The notes below the pieces were generated by a model that worked only from the letters and a program-made list of their open reading frames with translations, had not been told where the DNA came from and searched no databases. Positions 26,341-38,352 of a stretch of DNA of 64,000 nt are shown piece after piece. The stretch is from Steromphala cineraria (lineage: Eukaryota; Mollusca; Gastropoda; Trochida; Trochidae): NCBI GenBank assembly GCA_916613615.1, contig OU744727.1, positions 20,406,093-20,470,092 on the forward strand, written 5' to 3'. The number at the start of each line of letters is the position of its first letter. Positions within the stretch are counted from its first letter, which is position 1. The position numbers and the translations under genes are program-made.

Positions 26341-26694
26341 AGGGGCAGTAGCACATTTTTTCGGGGAGTAAAGGTGATGTCAGGAAAATGAAAAATAATG
26401 GTTCCAATTGAAAGACAATGTATTTAAACTAAATGGAGCAGTAATAATTCAAATATATAATGTAAATTTTAGCCATGCGATTCCTTTTCTTACACAAAAT
26501 GAATTAAAGGTGTTCACACAAAATGGCCGCCAATGGATTTTATGTGAATCTTCAAACTTTGTCCTATGACTATGGATGATTGGCTTGTGTAATGTGATGT
26601 TTGACACTGTCGAAATAATACATTTAGCATTAACTTACAATTACCAGTGAAATTTTTTAAATATAACATTATCAAAAAATGTGCTACTGCCCCT
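26341..26694. mobile_element. piggyBac-like MITE, copy 1
   Basis: 354 bases with terminal inverted repeats AGGGGCAGTAGCACATTTTTT. Flanked by CTAA (26337-26340, one change from TTAA) and TTAA (26695-26698); TTAA target sites are the hallmark of piggyBac elements. The interior shares long stretches with the second copy at 40010-40284. No transposase. Confidence 0.85.
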
Positions 26695-27539
26695 TTAAAG
26701 TAAATACTTACTCAATAACACTTTCATAATTTTTATTCCAAATTACTTTTCATGGCACATTTTGGCATTTCAGATATTGTCTTTTGAGAAAGATTCTCAT
26801 TCTTCATTTGTACTAATTTGATGATGAGACCAATTTAACAGGGGAACTTCATATTAACATTTTACCTTCTTTTGCAAGAAGATCATTACAACAATAGTTC
26901 ATTCTATATAAGACTCTTTGTCAATTGAGTTATTTTCCCAGTTTATAAGTCAAAAGGAGAACCTAAGCTCTAATAATCTTATCATTCAGGATGTTTCATA
27001 ACTTATAATATTTCACCACAAAGTTTGCAAGTATAAAGATAAGTGATGTTTGATCAATATGAATCCCCCTGTTCAAACAACGTAATATGGAAATATGAAT
27101 ATTCATCTTTAGTTCATCCACAAAGACTCTCTAATTTAATCTAATCTTATCATTTATCTATGATTTAAATCACTCTTCAGCGAAAATGAAATTCAAATTG
27201 AGAGACTGAATGTTGAAAATATCAGCTTAAAATATCTTATGATTTAGCTTAATTCTTCTTCAACCTTGAAAACAATTTTTTTTCCCAAAAAAGTTATTAG
27301 ATCAAGAACCTACAATCTTGAATCCAATTTATTTGGTGCCACTTAATTAAAATACAAAATTAATTATATAGCCGGCAACTGACACATTCAAATACTTAAC
27401 TTATTTCCTAAGTAATTACCAAATGGCTAAACTGCTTACATAAATCTCAGTTTGGTCATTTGTGTGAAAAAGGACCCTTTTGCAGAACCCAAAATAACAA
27501 AAACAATCTCCTAAACTCCCCTTGCCTGTCAAGATTAAA

Positions 27540-28090
27540 ATATATGTAGGCAATGAAGATGGCAGCCACACTTTCAGACGGTACTAATTTCCTTAAAACT
27601 TCTTTTCTTTCCCTACAGAGTGAGTGGACATCTCGCGGACACCCCAATCTGCCGTCCCCTTCTCTTGCTGCAAATTTTATTGAGCAAAGTCCGATAATTG
27701 TCCATAATCAAATCAACTCGGCAGTCAGAATGGAATACAGATTTGCGGCCCTTTTCAATTAATTACACCTAGGAAGACGTTCTCGCTGTAGTCAGATAAT
27801 CTGCAAGAGGAATTCAGCGCAGTGATGGCAATCCAAATCAAACTTCACTTGTTTGAGGGCTGTTAAAGTGATCGAGAAAATTCCAGCATTGTGATTGGTC
27901 GACACTCACGTACGCTAAATTTGATGGGACTTCATCTTGAATTAAGAAGACGACATCGTCACAGGCCCTCAGTCGCCATTCGGGTTGATCAAGTTGGGAA
28001 GAAATTATCTTGTAACAAGTTTTTAGGAAACAATTATCCGCCTCAGTGATATACTGATCATTTTCCCAGGTTGTTTCTTCCATTGGAAAT
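27540..28090. other. Candidate conserved non-coding island
   Basis: One of the most complex stretches of the left half: CpG-rich phrases (GACATCTCGCGGACACCC, AGACGACATCGTCACAGG), a CCAAT-type GTGATTGGTCGAC and several homeodomain-like cores. Short frames of 63-81 codons on both strands lack splice sites or domains. Read as a regulatory candidate. Confidence 0.4.
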
Positions 28091-28586
28091 CGTTTATGTG
28101 TCTCGCATGTTTTTTAGGCAAAATTGGTTTAATTAAACATAGAAAAAAGTTCCTAAGATCATTGAAATGTTTTAAACTACAAGTTTCAAATCAATTTTCA
28201 ATAACTTTTTTTCGATTATGGGATTTAGGATCAAACAGATTTTAAGATCTGTGAAATTCAGATTGGTGTCAACATGTTTTTCATTTAATCGGATTCAAAT
28301 TCAGAATTCAGACTGGAATTGTCTTTGAATCTCTTTTTAATTTTCAATCTCGTGCTGATTAATTCAATTCATAATTTCCAGTTCAGTTCTTTAAAGGTTA
28401 CATAATTCATTTAGAAAAAAAATCTAAACTTAGACTAAACATGCATTTCAATTTTACAGGTAATCATCATTATACTGTCCGTTACTGAATCAATGAATCA
28501 ATATTATCAAACACCATCCGTGCAATATGTCAGTAAAAGAAACATTTATCCCTACACGCAACCTTCAACTGTTTACTGGTAGCATC

Positions 28587-28765
28587 CTCGTCTTACACTC
28601 AGACTGTAGTTGATATTATTTTGACCTAACAAAACCTCTATAAAAGCAAGTCTAGATCTGCAGTAAACTACAAAAATGTCCAATTCTCCGAAGTTCCTTT
28701 CTTATATTTAATAAAATAGTTGTTTTTGGAGAATTATTATTTTTGAGAAACTGAATATAGGTCTA
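28587..28765. mobile_element. Dispersed element B, copy 1
   Basis: Matches 44751-44918 over about 165 bases at roughly 85-90% identity (TCTTACACTCAGACTGTAGT, CCTAACAAAACCTCTATA, GCAAGTCTAGATCTGCAGT, CAATTCTCCGA). Flanked by GTAGCATC at 28579-28586 and 28766-28773, a likely target-site duplication. Confidence 0.85.
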
Positions 28766-28773
28766 GTAGCATC

Positions 28774-30985
28774 TGCAAGTTTTTTGTTATATGGTCAGGA
28801 AGCAAACCCTTAGAGCGATATTCAATTTATTAAACAATACTTATTGTAAGAGTTGATAAGGGAATTAATATCAATTCTATATTCACTCTCTCATTTAGTC
28901 TAATATTCATGCAGAAAAAAGCAATACCTTGAGAATAAACATGTATGAAAGAAAAAATGTGAACAACAAACATGGTATTCACTAGATTCTGATGAAGTAT
29001 TTTCCTAAGGGCTTTCAACGCAAACATACAAATGGAATCAAACTTAAGAATTTAATATAAAATTCCTACTTTAATATACCCCAAAGAAATAAGAATCGGT
29101 TTTATTTAAAATCAGAACAACTACAATAAATTTGAATTTTGATATTCAAGGTTTGCAAGATTTTTTTTGTGGATAACATCAGGAACGTTTCTTCAGATTG
29201 CTAACATGTGTTTTCACAGTAAACAAGATCCAAAAACTGCAAGTTGACACATACATCTGAAATGAGAGCACTAACACGTCGACACATTACCACAGTATCT
29301 TTAAGCTCATCACGGCATTAATGGATCTGCTGATCTATGTTGAAATCCAAATACCACAATTCCTTTTTTAAACCTAACAGCTAAGGGGTGATCCATATTT
29401 ATTGATAAAAAAAGAGAATTGCAACTGCCAGCGATCAGTTGATGTCCCATCAATTTTGATTCACGGACATAACTACGATTACATGAGGATGAGATACCGG
29501 CTTTTTCATACTATCACTCACTGGCGCGTGACGTATATGCGAGCATCACTTTGTTTCTCAAAGCTTTACATGATGCAACACTGGCGTTAACGGTCCGGTT
29601 TTCACAAATAAATTTACACGGACGTACTTAGTTGCCATTAGGCTGCAAGTCTTGCTAAAGGTTGACCAAGTTCTATTACAAAATCCTGTGCTTGAGTGCG
29701 GCGTATAGAAAGGTCATGGTAATCCGACAGGGCGAGATTTAGGCTCCCGATTTCTTCAGAAGAGTCTCCCAAGGGAAGGAGGACTTTGCATCGAATCATT
29801 ATGAAAGGAAATAGGGTGCTTTCGTTAATTTATCCTTGCAACCTGCAGAGATGAGCTTGAGAGAGATATTAAGCAATCTTACACTGGAATGGTCACACAT
29901 AATGAGTAAATTTTGAAAACTTAAAAATACGAAAATATGAAAGGCGGTTTTGAGTGGTTATCATCCATAAATGTCAACAGTTGATGGACACTGTTATCAT
30001 GACTGCCATTTTTAAAGACTTGATGTTCAGTTTACATTATCATCATATTGTAGCAACTATTCCTGAAATGACGTAATCCTTTTTCGCGACACAAATATAA
30101 AATTGCATGTAAAATCTGTAAGAATCGGTGGATAATTATTGTGGAGGTCCTTTTCATAGAAATATGAAGTGTAGAAAGAAGAAGAGAAGAAAATCATCAT
30201 TACAGTGTCACATGTTACAGATATCATGTTTTTGTAGCTATACAATGTATATCCTTCTTACTTCACCAAAATCCAAACTGCACATACAATTCAAACAAGG
30301 CACATTAACACCCTCTTAATCTCAAACCAGCTAACCACATTGCTATACCAATAACTAGATTAACATAGTAAAACGATGACGTCATGCTTGATTCCTGTTC
30401 TAAATGAAAATGGTATAATTTTTCTTTCTGTCCCAAGGGAAGGAAATAAAAAAGAAAATCAGGTGGCTAATTTCATGCAAGAAAGATGGCGACACCGGTC
30501 TGTTATTTCTTGACACTTTGCAAATTACCAATCACCCAGCCTGCCTGGGGTTTTAATATTGTGAAAGCAAAACACAATTACAGAAATCTTTTGATAGTTA
30601 TTGATGACAATCGGATATGAGGATTTAACTAGGATTGTTTTTTCACGAATTTTTTTAATGTTTTCATAATTATAAATCATAATTTGACATTTTAGAAGAA
30701 CAAATTAATATGATGATGTGTTTAAAGTCTCTTAGGGAGAGAATGTTGAAGACACTTTGGAATTAATTTGCATGTTTGAAATTATTCTAACGAAATCTTA
30801 TATAAAGCGACAAAAAGTTTTTTGATCCAACATTAGTTGAAAAATTGTGAAACAATATCATTTTTTGCTTATCTGTCCAGTCTATATAGATTTAAGATGG
30901 ATGTATTTGTTATAATATTTCTATCTGTTTCCAAGTACATTTGTATATCAAAATTTTATGCTTTATTGTCATCCTTTATCAACAA
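28774..30985. other. Non-coding; no supported gene
   Basis: 29380-29870 is less AT-rich with CpGs (CACTGGCGCGTGACGTATAT, GAGTGCGGCGTATAGAAAGG) and may be a regulatory island. 30370-30385 holds TGACGTCA. The rest is AT-rich. Confidence 0.3.
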
Positions 30986-30991
30986 GTATCT

Positions 30992-31492
30992 CAGTCTAAG
31001 AAAACCTAGCCTCAATATTATTCTTCTTTGAGAGGCATTTTAGAAGTTGGGATGACAATAATGCTGAGGAATATATGGATGACAACTTCTTTGTTCATTG
31101 TATGCGACGTTTCGACACAGATTAATTCTTGTGTCGTTCTCAAGCAGAGGAAGAGTAATGAGGTAGGGGCATATATATAAGTAAATAGTACAATGCACAG
31201 TGACAACAACTTAATGAAGAGAGTAAATACAAAGAGTAAATGCATCAATATTATTATTCGTTTCACTCCTATACTGAGTCTAGAAAGGTCTAGTAGAGGG
31301 TCGCGTCAGCCGACCATTCTGCGACCTATGACAATCCAACGTTATACGTGCGAAGGCAGACTATTGTGGCTTGGTAAGCTGAGTTCTGATTGGTCAATTC
31401 GATATGTGGGCTAACGCGACCCTCTACAAGGCCTTTCTAGACTCAGTATAGGAGTGAAACAGATAATATTGAGACTAGGTTTACTTAGACTG
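30992..31492. mobile_element. Long-TIR foldback element carrying a nested insertion
   Basis: Left arm 30992-31022 plus 31256-31306; right arm 31414-31492. The arms pair through CAGTCTAAG, AACCTAG, CTCAATATTAT, GTTTCACTCCTATACTGAGT, CTAGAAAGG and TAGAGGGTCGCGT. The left arm is split by 222 bases flanked by an 11-base repeat (see nested entry). The central 107 bases hold no ORF. Confidence 0.85.
31023..31244 (-). mobile_element. Nested insert, hammerhead-like retroelement end
   Basis: Flanked by TCAATATTATT at 31012-31022 and 31245-31255, an exact 11-base target duplication inside the left arm of the host foldback element. On the - strand it has a 7-8 bp stem (CGACACAAG / CTGTGTCG) followed by GAAACGTCGCA, then GAACAAAGAAGTTGTCATCC. 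That layout resembles hammerhead-containing ends of Penelope-like elements (inference from memory of the motif). Confidence 0.55.
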
Positions 31493-32579
31493 CAAGTATC
31501 TCTGAATACTGCGAAATATCTTTTTTATGCATTGAAATGAGAAAAATACTCTGGTCATATTGAGATTATAAAATTCTATCAAAAGTTTGTACAACATTTT
31601 TCTGTCTGCACCAATGAGGTGTCTTATTAGGCCTGTGGCCTCACAGTATCGAAATACAAAACTTGCTTTGATAAGATTGTGAAATGTCTTAAAGAAAGTA
31701 CAACATATAAAGAGCTCAATGCTAGATGTTTCTTAAAATAATTACATTTAACCTTGAAATTTATATAAGTTGCTACTTAACAAAATGATAAATATATCAG
31801 TGCCTTCATGTATATAAAATGAAAATTGGCTGTTCAGGAATCATGACAAGAATTAATGCAGTTTAACGGTTAACATCATTAGCATTTAAACAGATTTGCA
31901 TTTGATGTGCTTATAAGCATTCTTAGAAGAGAATAAGATGTGAGAGACATGATTATTGCATCTTTGTCATACGATAATACATTTTTTATTTAATTTTTAA
32001 ATAAATGTCTTAATCTTTAAATCAAATTTGTATCTCTCATCAATTCAAAGCTGTCAATACGTTTTAGATCAAATCAGTCTAATGCCAAGGTATGAGGCAA
32101 CACTCAAAGCTATGAAAACAACCTCTTGCTTTGATGACAGAAGATGATGCCACTTGAGATCCTTGACCTTTCTCTAATGAAGTTGACATGTCAGAATGTG
32201 GATGATTTCACACCATCAGTAACTGCATCTGCACCTGATGTTATAAGCTGTCGTGGTTCATTTCTAATTCCTCTCAAGGATAAACTTGTAAACAGAACTC
32301 ACCAGAGGAGGACAAAATTTGAACTTGCCAAAGAATAATCTGAATTGATTTGGGGTTGAATTTCTTTTGTATTTGAGAACATATCTTTCATAACGGCAGC
32401 AGGACTTAATATCAAGAGAAATTCTCCAAAATGACTTCCTCTGTGTTTTGGCTACCTTACTTAAGTTCCAAACCAACTCCCAAAGGTAAAATCTAGACAG
32501 GTCATTATGTAAAGAGTGGGATCTGGTTTTGATGCTGTTTCTTTCCTCGAAATACCACTAATTCAATGACAGCTGATGG
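31493..32579. other. Non-coding, AT-rich
   Basis: No recognised feature; frames of 64-70 codons near 32144-32476 lack splice context. Confidence 0.3.
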
Positions 32580-32840
32580 AAGCAAAATACTGAAAAACTT
32601 TCAGACAAAAATGAAAGTCAACAAAATATCTCAAGGATGAAGAACACTGCTAATGGCTGACATATTGCCCAAACGGCTTTAAACAATAACTCATTTACTC
32701 ACTCCATGAATGAAGTAAAAATACTGAAACACTTACAGGCAAACATGAAAGTGAAATTTTTTTTTCAAGGATCAACAACCCTGAAATATTGCTCAAGCGG
32801 CGTTAAACAATAACTCCCTCACTCACTCACTCACTCATGG
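32580..32840 (+). mobile_element. Tandemly duplicated SINE 3' tails
   Basis: Two 128-base units (about 32580 and 32708) share AAAATACTGAAANACTT, CAGNCAAANATGAAAGT, TCAAGGAT, ATATTGCNCAANCGGCNTTAA and ACAATAACT, followed by ACTC repeats; the second is the purer copy. CGGCGTTAAACAATAACTC plus ACTC repeats is a tail style I associate with molluscan SINEs. Confidence 0.65.
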
Positions 32841-34009
32841 ATGAACCTGATGTAAAATGAGGTATTTTGTTTCTTCTACAACTGTAGTCAATGACCTTTG
32901 TTAGCTAAATGAAACTAAATCACTGAAATACCAACATAAACATCATACTGATAGTTCATGGGTGAACTTCTTCATAGAAATATGAGGTCTTCGCACCAAG
33001 CAAGTTAAAACTCTGCCCATCGAGGCGCACGGACAAGCGATGGTTTGGCGGGTTTTACAGACTTCTAACTTTAAGATTGTCTGGATGCAGCTATAAACTG
33101 AGATTGGACGAGACTCTAGAGGAAGAATATCATCCTCTCACTATAAACCTACTCGTAGATTGTGCCGCTAGGCGTTACTGCAAAGGAAAGACATAAAAGG
33201 ACACCTATAGACCATAATGAAAACCGGTTATCGCTGACGATAAGGGTTATCAATATTCTGATGTGAGAATTTCAGACTTGCTTGTCACCAAATCTGTGAT
33301 GTTATATTCAAAGATATTTATGAAAATTAAAAGTGGAGAATATATTGTTGTTATTTAATAAAGTTTCATGTCTTGAATAAATCAAGTTTTTAGAATAGAT
33401 CAGAAGATAACATTCAGTTCTTCGATATTTGGAGGGTTTGACAAATATTACCTTGAGTTCACATCTAAAAGAATTTTAATCCTTTTTAGAAATAAAAATG
33501 GCATGTCAATTGGTAAAGGAAAACATGGATGTCTCTTTAGTCACATAATGTAACTTAAAAGAAGGGATTCTACAAAAGGATGGTTCAAAGGTTCAATGTA
33601 AGCAAGAATTGAACCTAGCATATCAAGGGTTATGAAATACTAAGATACAACTTTCTTTTGTACCTTACTGCATGAAGAAATGTTCTACTACATAGAACTG
33701 TTCAAACAAGCTTATAAATCTCTTTCAATTCTCACAACGCCATCACTCAAAGTCTTCATGTTCCCTAAATATCACTATAACCATTTTTGATTGGATGTCA
33801 GGCCATTTTAAACAGAAAGAGTTTTTAAAGTCCATTCATTCACGATACCATTGTCAGTTTAAAATAACTTTCGATTTTGAGGTCTTTTCAAACTGGAATC
33901 TTGAAAAATCTCTTCAACAGCCAACATCGCGTTTGGCTCTCATAACCTTTTTCTAACACCAAGTCCTCTTCAAACTTTACTTATTTTTTCTCCCCTTTTC
34001 TGATAATGA
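32841..34009. other. Non-coding; small complex island
   Basis: 33000-33250 is less AT-rich with CpGs (CATCGAGGCGCACGGACAAG, TTGTGCCGCTAGGCGTTAC) and might be regulatory. The remainder is AT-rich and featureless. Confidence 0.3.
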
Positions 34010-34640
34010 TTCCATTGAAAGCAATCCCGATCAAGGAACAAATCAACTGACTTTAATTTCAGGGAACATAAAATGTGTTACAGCAACACGTAACCATGCG
34101 ACGAGGCTCAACTTGATGATCCATGCTTGAAGAACGAAGATAAATTGACATCAATAACGGGAATAAAGAAACTGGCGTGCAATATATATCTGGGCCCAAC
34201 GTCGCTCTCTAACAAGCGTATCATGAAATAATGACAAGGGGCGATAAAATGAAACTATTATGAACCATTGTCAGAGTATAAAGGATAACCAAGGGTCCAA
34301 AACGGTTGCCATTATCTCGCATTCGGAGCACGGCATATCGGTAGGACAAACATTTACATTGAGGGCAACTCTGGCTTAATAAGACATTCAAAGTGTCGCA
34401 TCTCGAAAACCTTGTAGGAGTCCGTGTCAGTCTGCGCTAATAAACACGACTTCTTGAATGAGAAGGCTTTGACTTTGAGATGATCAATACCCTTAGTCAT
34501 TAATAGACGCGAGTTATCAAGGCCCTGAAAGTGTCCCCGACATTCGCTTAGGCAACGTCAATCGCTGGTCAATTCCCCATAATTTGATCACGGGAGTTCC
34601 ATTTCCTATTTGAAGTTTGTCTACATGAGAGTAGAAAGTC
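34010..34640. other. Candidate conserved non-coding island, strongest in the window
   Basis: About 600 bases of complex, non-repetitive, CpG-containing sequence (GGGCCCAACGTCGCTCTCTA, GCATTCGGAGCACGGCATAT, GTCCGTGTCAGTCTGCGC, TCCCCGACATTCGCTTAGGC) in otherwise AT-rich DNA. All frames are closed at short distance, so it does not look coding. Confidence 0.42.
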
Positions 34641-35269
34641 TTCTGGCAGCATCGTCCATGCTGTTACATTCTCCCGATTCAATTTCAGGATCTGATTCCG
34701 TTTCCATGACAACAGAAAGGATTGTGAAACAAACAGGCACAAAAGGGGTTCTCAAAAAATTTTGCGGGATAATAGAGTTATTCCATGTTGTCCTTTTCAA
34801 TCACCCACTGTGATGACATTGTCAAGCTTTCATTTTTTATTTCATTTTCTTTGACACTTGAAGTAAGAGCCATAACCACACTGAAATTGAGTTCAAACTT
34901 CAGCTGACCAACATCAAAACCATGGCCATCAAAATAACGTCACAGTTTCCATGAATATGAAGTAAAAAGCCAGATTCTATCAATGATCACTGTTGCCTGT
35001 TGGTTTAGCTTTCTTCACAAAGTTCATATTAAATATCTATGCACTGAAGCAATCTCATCCATGCTTTGAAGTTTGTTTTAACACAAGAACTGTTTTTAGT
35101 CCCAAATAATTCTACTTTTACACTTCATTGATGATAAATAACAAATTTTATTATTTATCCAGGATTAAAAATTAAATTCAGAGCTGAATTATGAAAATTA
35201 GTCAATTAATAAAAGCTTGAATTTAAGACTTGAATAATTCCAAAAAATTCATATTAGGCAATATCGTGC

Positions 35270-36690
35270 CGTCATGTAAAGTCACAGACATCAATTTTCG
35301 CGCACCTTTCATTTCCGGGTTCATGCGGTCGCTACACACAAAGCCGTGACGTCAGATTACTTCATTACCGAAGAAAGTCGTGTTCGGCTCCATTAGCAAC
35401 ACAATGATTAGATTATATCTAAGAAATTTAGATTGGGTCAATTAATGTCTTTCAATCGAATTTTAATCCATTTTCTCTAATGCTAAAACTACTAAGTCGA
35501 ATATAGGACGCAAAATATATAAAATAAGCCGACAGCATTTTTCTATCGATCATTTGCCTTGCAAAAACGCGTGCCATCAGGTTATGACCTGGGAATGGGT
35601 ATGCTACGTGGGGAATAAATATTTTATTGACCCATTTCGAAACATAAACCTTATAATTTTACTTTAATGTTTTTGAAAACACGGTTATATGGAAGATTTT
35701 GACTGACATAGAGAGGCCACAAGCATCCTCAAATAAACAGAAATTTAGCTAAAATCTATTGTGTTTCAATATTTAGCAACCTATGACATGTTATTTTGAG
35801 TTTTTAAAATGAAAATATTTGTATAATGAAATGTAAACATAGGCCTACTATATATGTGTATCTTCATATTTAGGTTGATGATATATTTCCTTCTTTATTC
35901 GTTAGAATGTCAATAAGTTTTTTGGCTATGGATTTTCATTAGGATATAAAAAATTATTAAGATATATATCACCTAAAAATTCTCCAATATGTCAAGACTT
36001 AAAATCGAAAAAATAATAAACTTTTGATGTGTTCAAAACTATTTTTTCAAGTAAATGAAAACACATTTTGATAACTTCATTTTTCTCAGAATGAAATAGA
36101 AATAATTGAATGCTGCAACTCTCAGAAAACTGCAGAATGTCAATTTGTTTTGCCTGCAAAATAAAAAAATCCCGTGAAAAGTAATTCTTTAGACTGTTCT
36201 TCATTCAAAAAATAAAATTTAGATTTTTGTTGTTGAAAATAAATACATATTCCTTCAAATACTTACGTTTTCTGCATGGTGAAATGTATGGTTAATTCAT
36301 GAGTAAACTCGTTAAACACTGTTTTTTTATATCATTTACTAAAAGAAAAACAAACGTCAAATTCATTCGTCAAAATATTCATTTTGATACATTTTGACAC
36401 AAGATTTAATAAAATATCGATGTAAGCTGCCGACAGTGTGTTGGTACTGTGCGGTTTGCCCGGATTTTAACTATCGCGAATATTGATGACGTAGCACGCA
36501 ACTGACCTAGATAGGGCCGACTTCGAAATGGCTACTCCCGCTACAATAACAACATGTCAACAATCAAAATTTATGTTTATATAAAGACGTAATGATCAGT
36601 GAAGGTTTGTAAAAACTTTTATCATCATGTTTGATTTTCTTTACGCACGGCGAGTCGGAACGTGTTAGGTGCGCGAATATTGATTACGCC
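35270..36690. other. Region bounded by inverted CATCAATATTCGCG motifs
   Basis: CATCAATTTTCGCGCACCT at about 35290; its inverse AGGTGCGCGAATATTGATTA near 36668; and a third copy (TCGCGAATATTGATGACGTA) near 36474. This may be the degenerate termini of a roughly 1.4-kb DNA element or shared regulatory motifs. A CRE-like TGACGTCA lies at 35348. There is no transposase ORF inside. Confidence 0.4.
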
Positions 36691-37789
36691 AGGATACTTT
36701 TACATTTGTAGAATACTACAATGCCATTTTTACAAAAATGTCTAACTCTAAAAAATGATTGAAGCAAACATTTTTGATTGAAAGCCAAAAAATCAGTCTT
36801 GAACAAAATTGTAAACATAAAACCCAATGCCGAAGTCCAAAGCAAATAGTTAGCACAAAATCGAAAAACTTCAACACCAAATTTAATTCCAGCCGACATC
36901 AAATGTAAATTTTGGGTGAATCAAACAATTATGTTAAAAAAGTTAACAGTACGGTTTGAAATCAGATCTTTTCTTATTCCCAAAGCGACAATTGTCTACT
37001 CAATCCTCCTGTTTTCTTACTTAAAAACTGCCTAAATTGACTTCAGTAAATCAAACAATCTCTTGAAATAGAAACTTCATTAATAAAAGAGTTACAATCA
37101 ATTTCAATTTGCAATCTATCACAAGCAATTGTTCTGAGTAAATAAATTCCATCACTACACCAAGATTAGAATTCCAAAGATCAAAGACATTACAAGCTTA
37201 AAATTAAGTAAATAAAGTCACAATTCCGGCCCCAGGAAAATAAAATGCTATTTCCTTCTTGAATGTTGTCGTAAGTCTTACATCAGGGAAAAAAATTAAC
37301 ATTAATTTGTTAAAAACCAGGAATGATTTGAGTCATTGAATAGTTAAATAATGTACACATGCACAATAATATAGTCTCTAAGGTCCAATCAAAATAATTC
37401 TACAATATCTTTAATTTCATAAACATTATCAGACATGTAAATTATTTCAATAAGAGTTTAAAGTGAACAACAACTTTATCCCAAAATGATGTTACCAAAC
37501 TGGAAAATATACAATCAAGGGAAAATTTCAATCAATTTCATATTCAAAACTATTCTTGAATTAACAAGATGATCAAACTTTCAATAAAACACAAACACGA
37601 AACACTGTGAATTCGAAAATGTTAAAGTTAACATCACAATATCTTATCATGTCAAAAAGTAACAAAACATTTCAAGGCATATGAAATTAAAATCTTAAAA
37701 CATGTCTTTTTCAAACAACTGATCAGCAAAACAAAACAAAAACGACCACAAAATTAAACACAATCTTCAACCATCTACATCCCTTTTTG

Positions 37790-38140
37790 AATATCATACA
37801 AAACTGTCATGGCAGAAATGACCAAAGGGAGATAACTCTGTATGGCACAGCATCTGACTCATGAGCCCCTGGGTGTTCTGTGATGTCCGAGAAAGAAAAT
37901 AGCGGCTATTATGGCCTTATTAAAGAGGGATTTGTAACATTAGCTAGGACAACAGGTGAAGCTTGTAAAGGCTTAATTGCCAGGCAGGGGATAGTTTCTA
38001 ACAGCCTGTCTGTAGGCGGAGATCAGAAGTCGTGATGAAATATTTGAACAGGGCAGGAGGCAATTTGTGATCAACAATCTATGGACTAAATGGAAATAGC
38101 TTGTTATCTAGGAGATGAGGGAGTGATATAAACTTGACAA
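37790..38140. other. Candidate conserved non-coding island
   Basis: Complex, repeat-free sequence with few A/T tracts (ATAGCGGCTATTATGGCCTT, GGCTTAATTGCCAGGCAGGG, CTGTCTGTAGGCGGAGATC). No open frame of note. Sharp compositional edges on both sides. Confidence 0.4.
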
Positions 38141-38189
38141 AATTAGAGTTCAATCACGTTAGAATTATACTTTATTAAAAAAATCACTG

Positions 38190-38352
38190 AATTTCAGCGC
38201 AGTACCACCCATGGTTCGCTAGGTGGCAGGTTTTACCGCAATACATAGCCACAATAGTGTTGCGGGATTTCTTCCTGCAATAACACTAGCAGCCGCGATA
38301 TAAGTGAAATACTCTTGAAAGCGGCGATAAACCCCAGATCACCTCACCTCAC
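38190..38352 (+). mobile_element. SINE-like fragment with TCACC-repeat tail
   Basis: Ends AAGCGGCGATAAACCCCAGA then TCACC repeats, the same architecture as the CGGCGTTAAAC plus ACTC tail at 32795-32836. Its body (GGTTCGCTAGGTGGCAGG, CAATAGTGTTGCGGGATT) is single copy here. Confidence 0.5.

Noticed and set aside
27553..27762. Possible + strand exon after CCCTACAG at about 27620
   Set aside because: The acceptor looks plausible but the frame ends soon, no donor in phase follows, and the peptide resembles nothing known.
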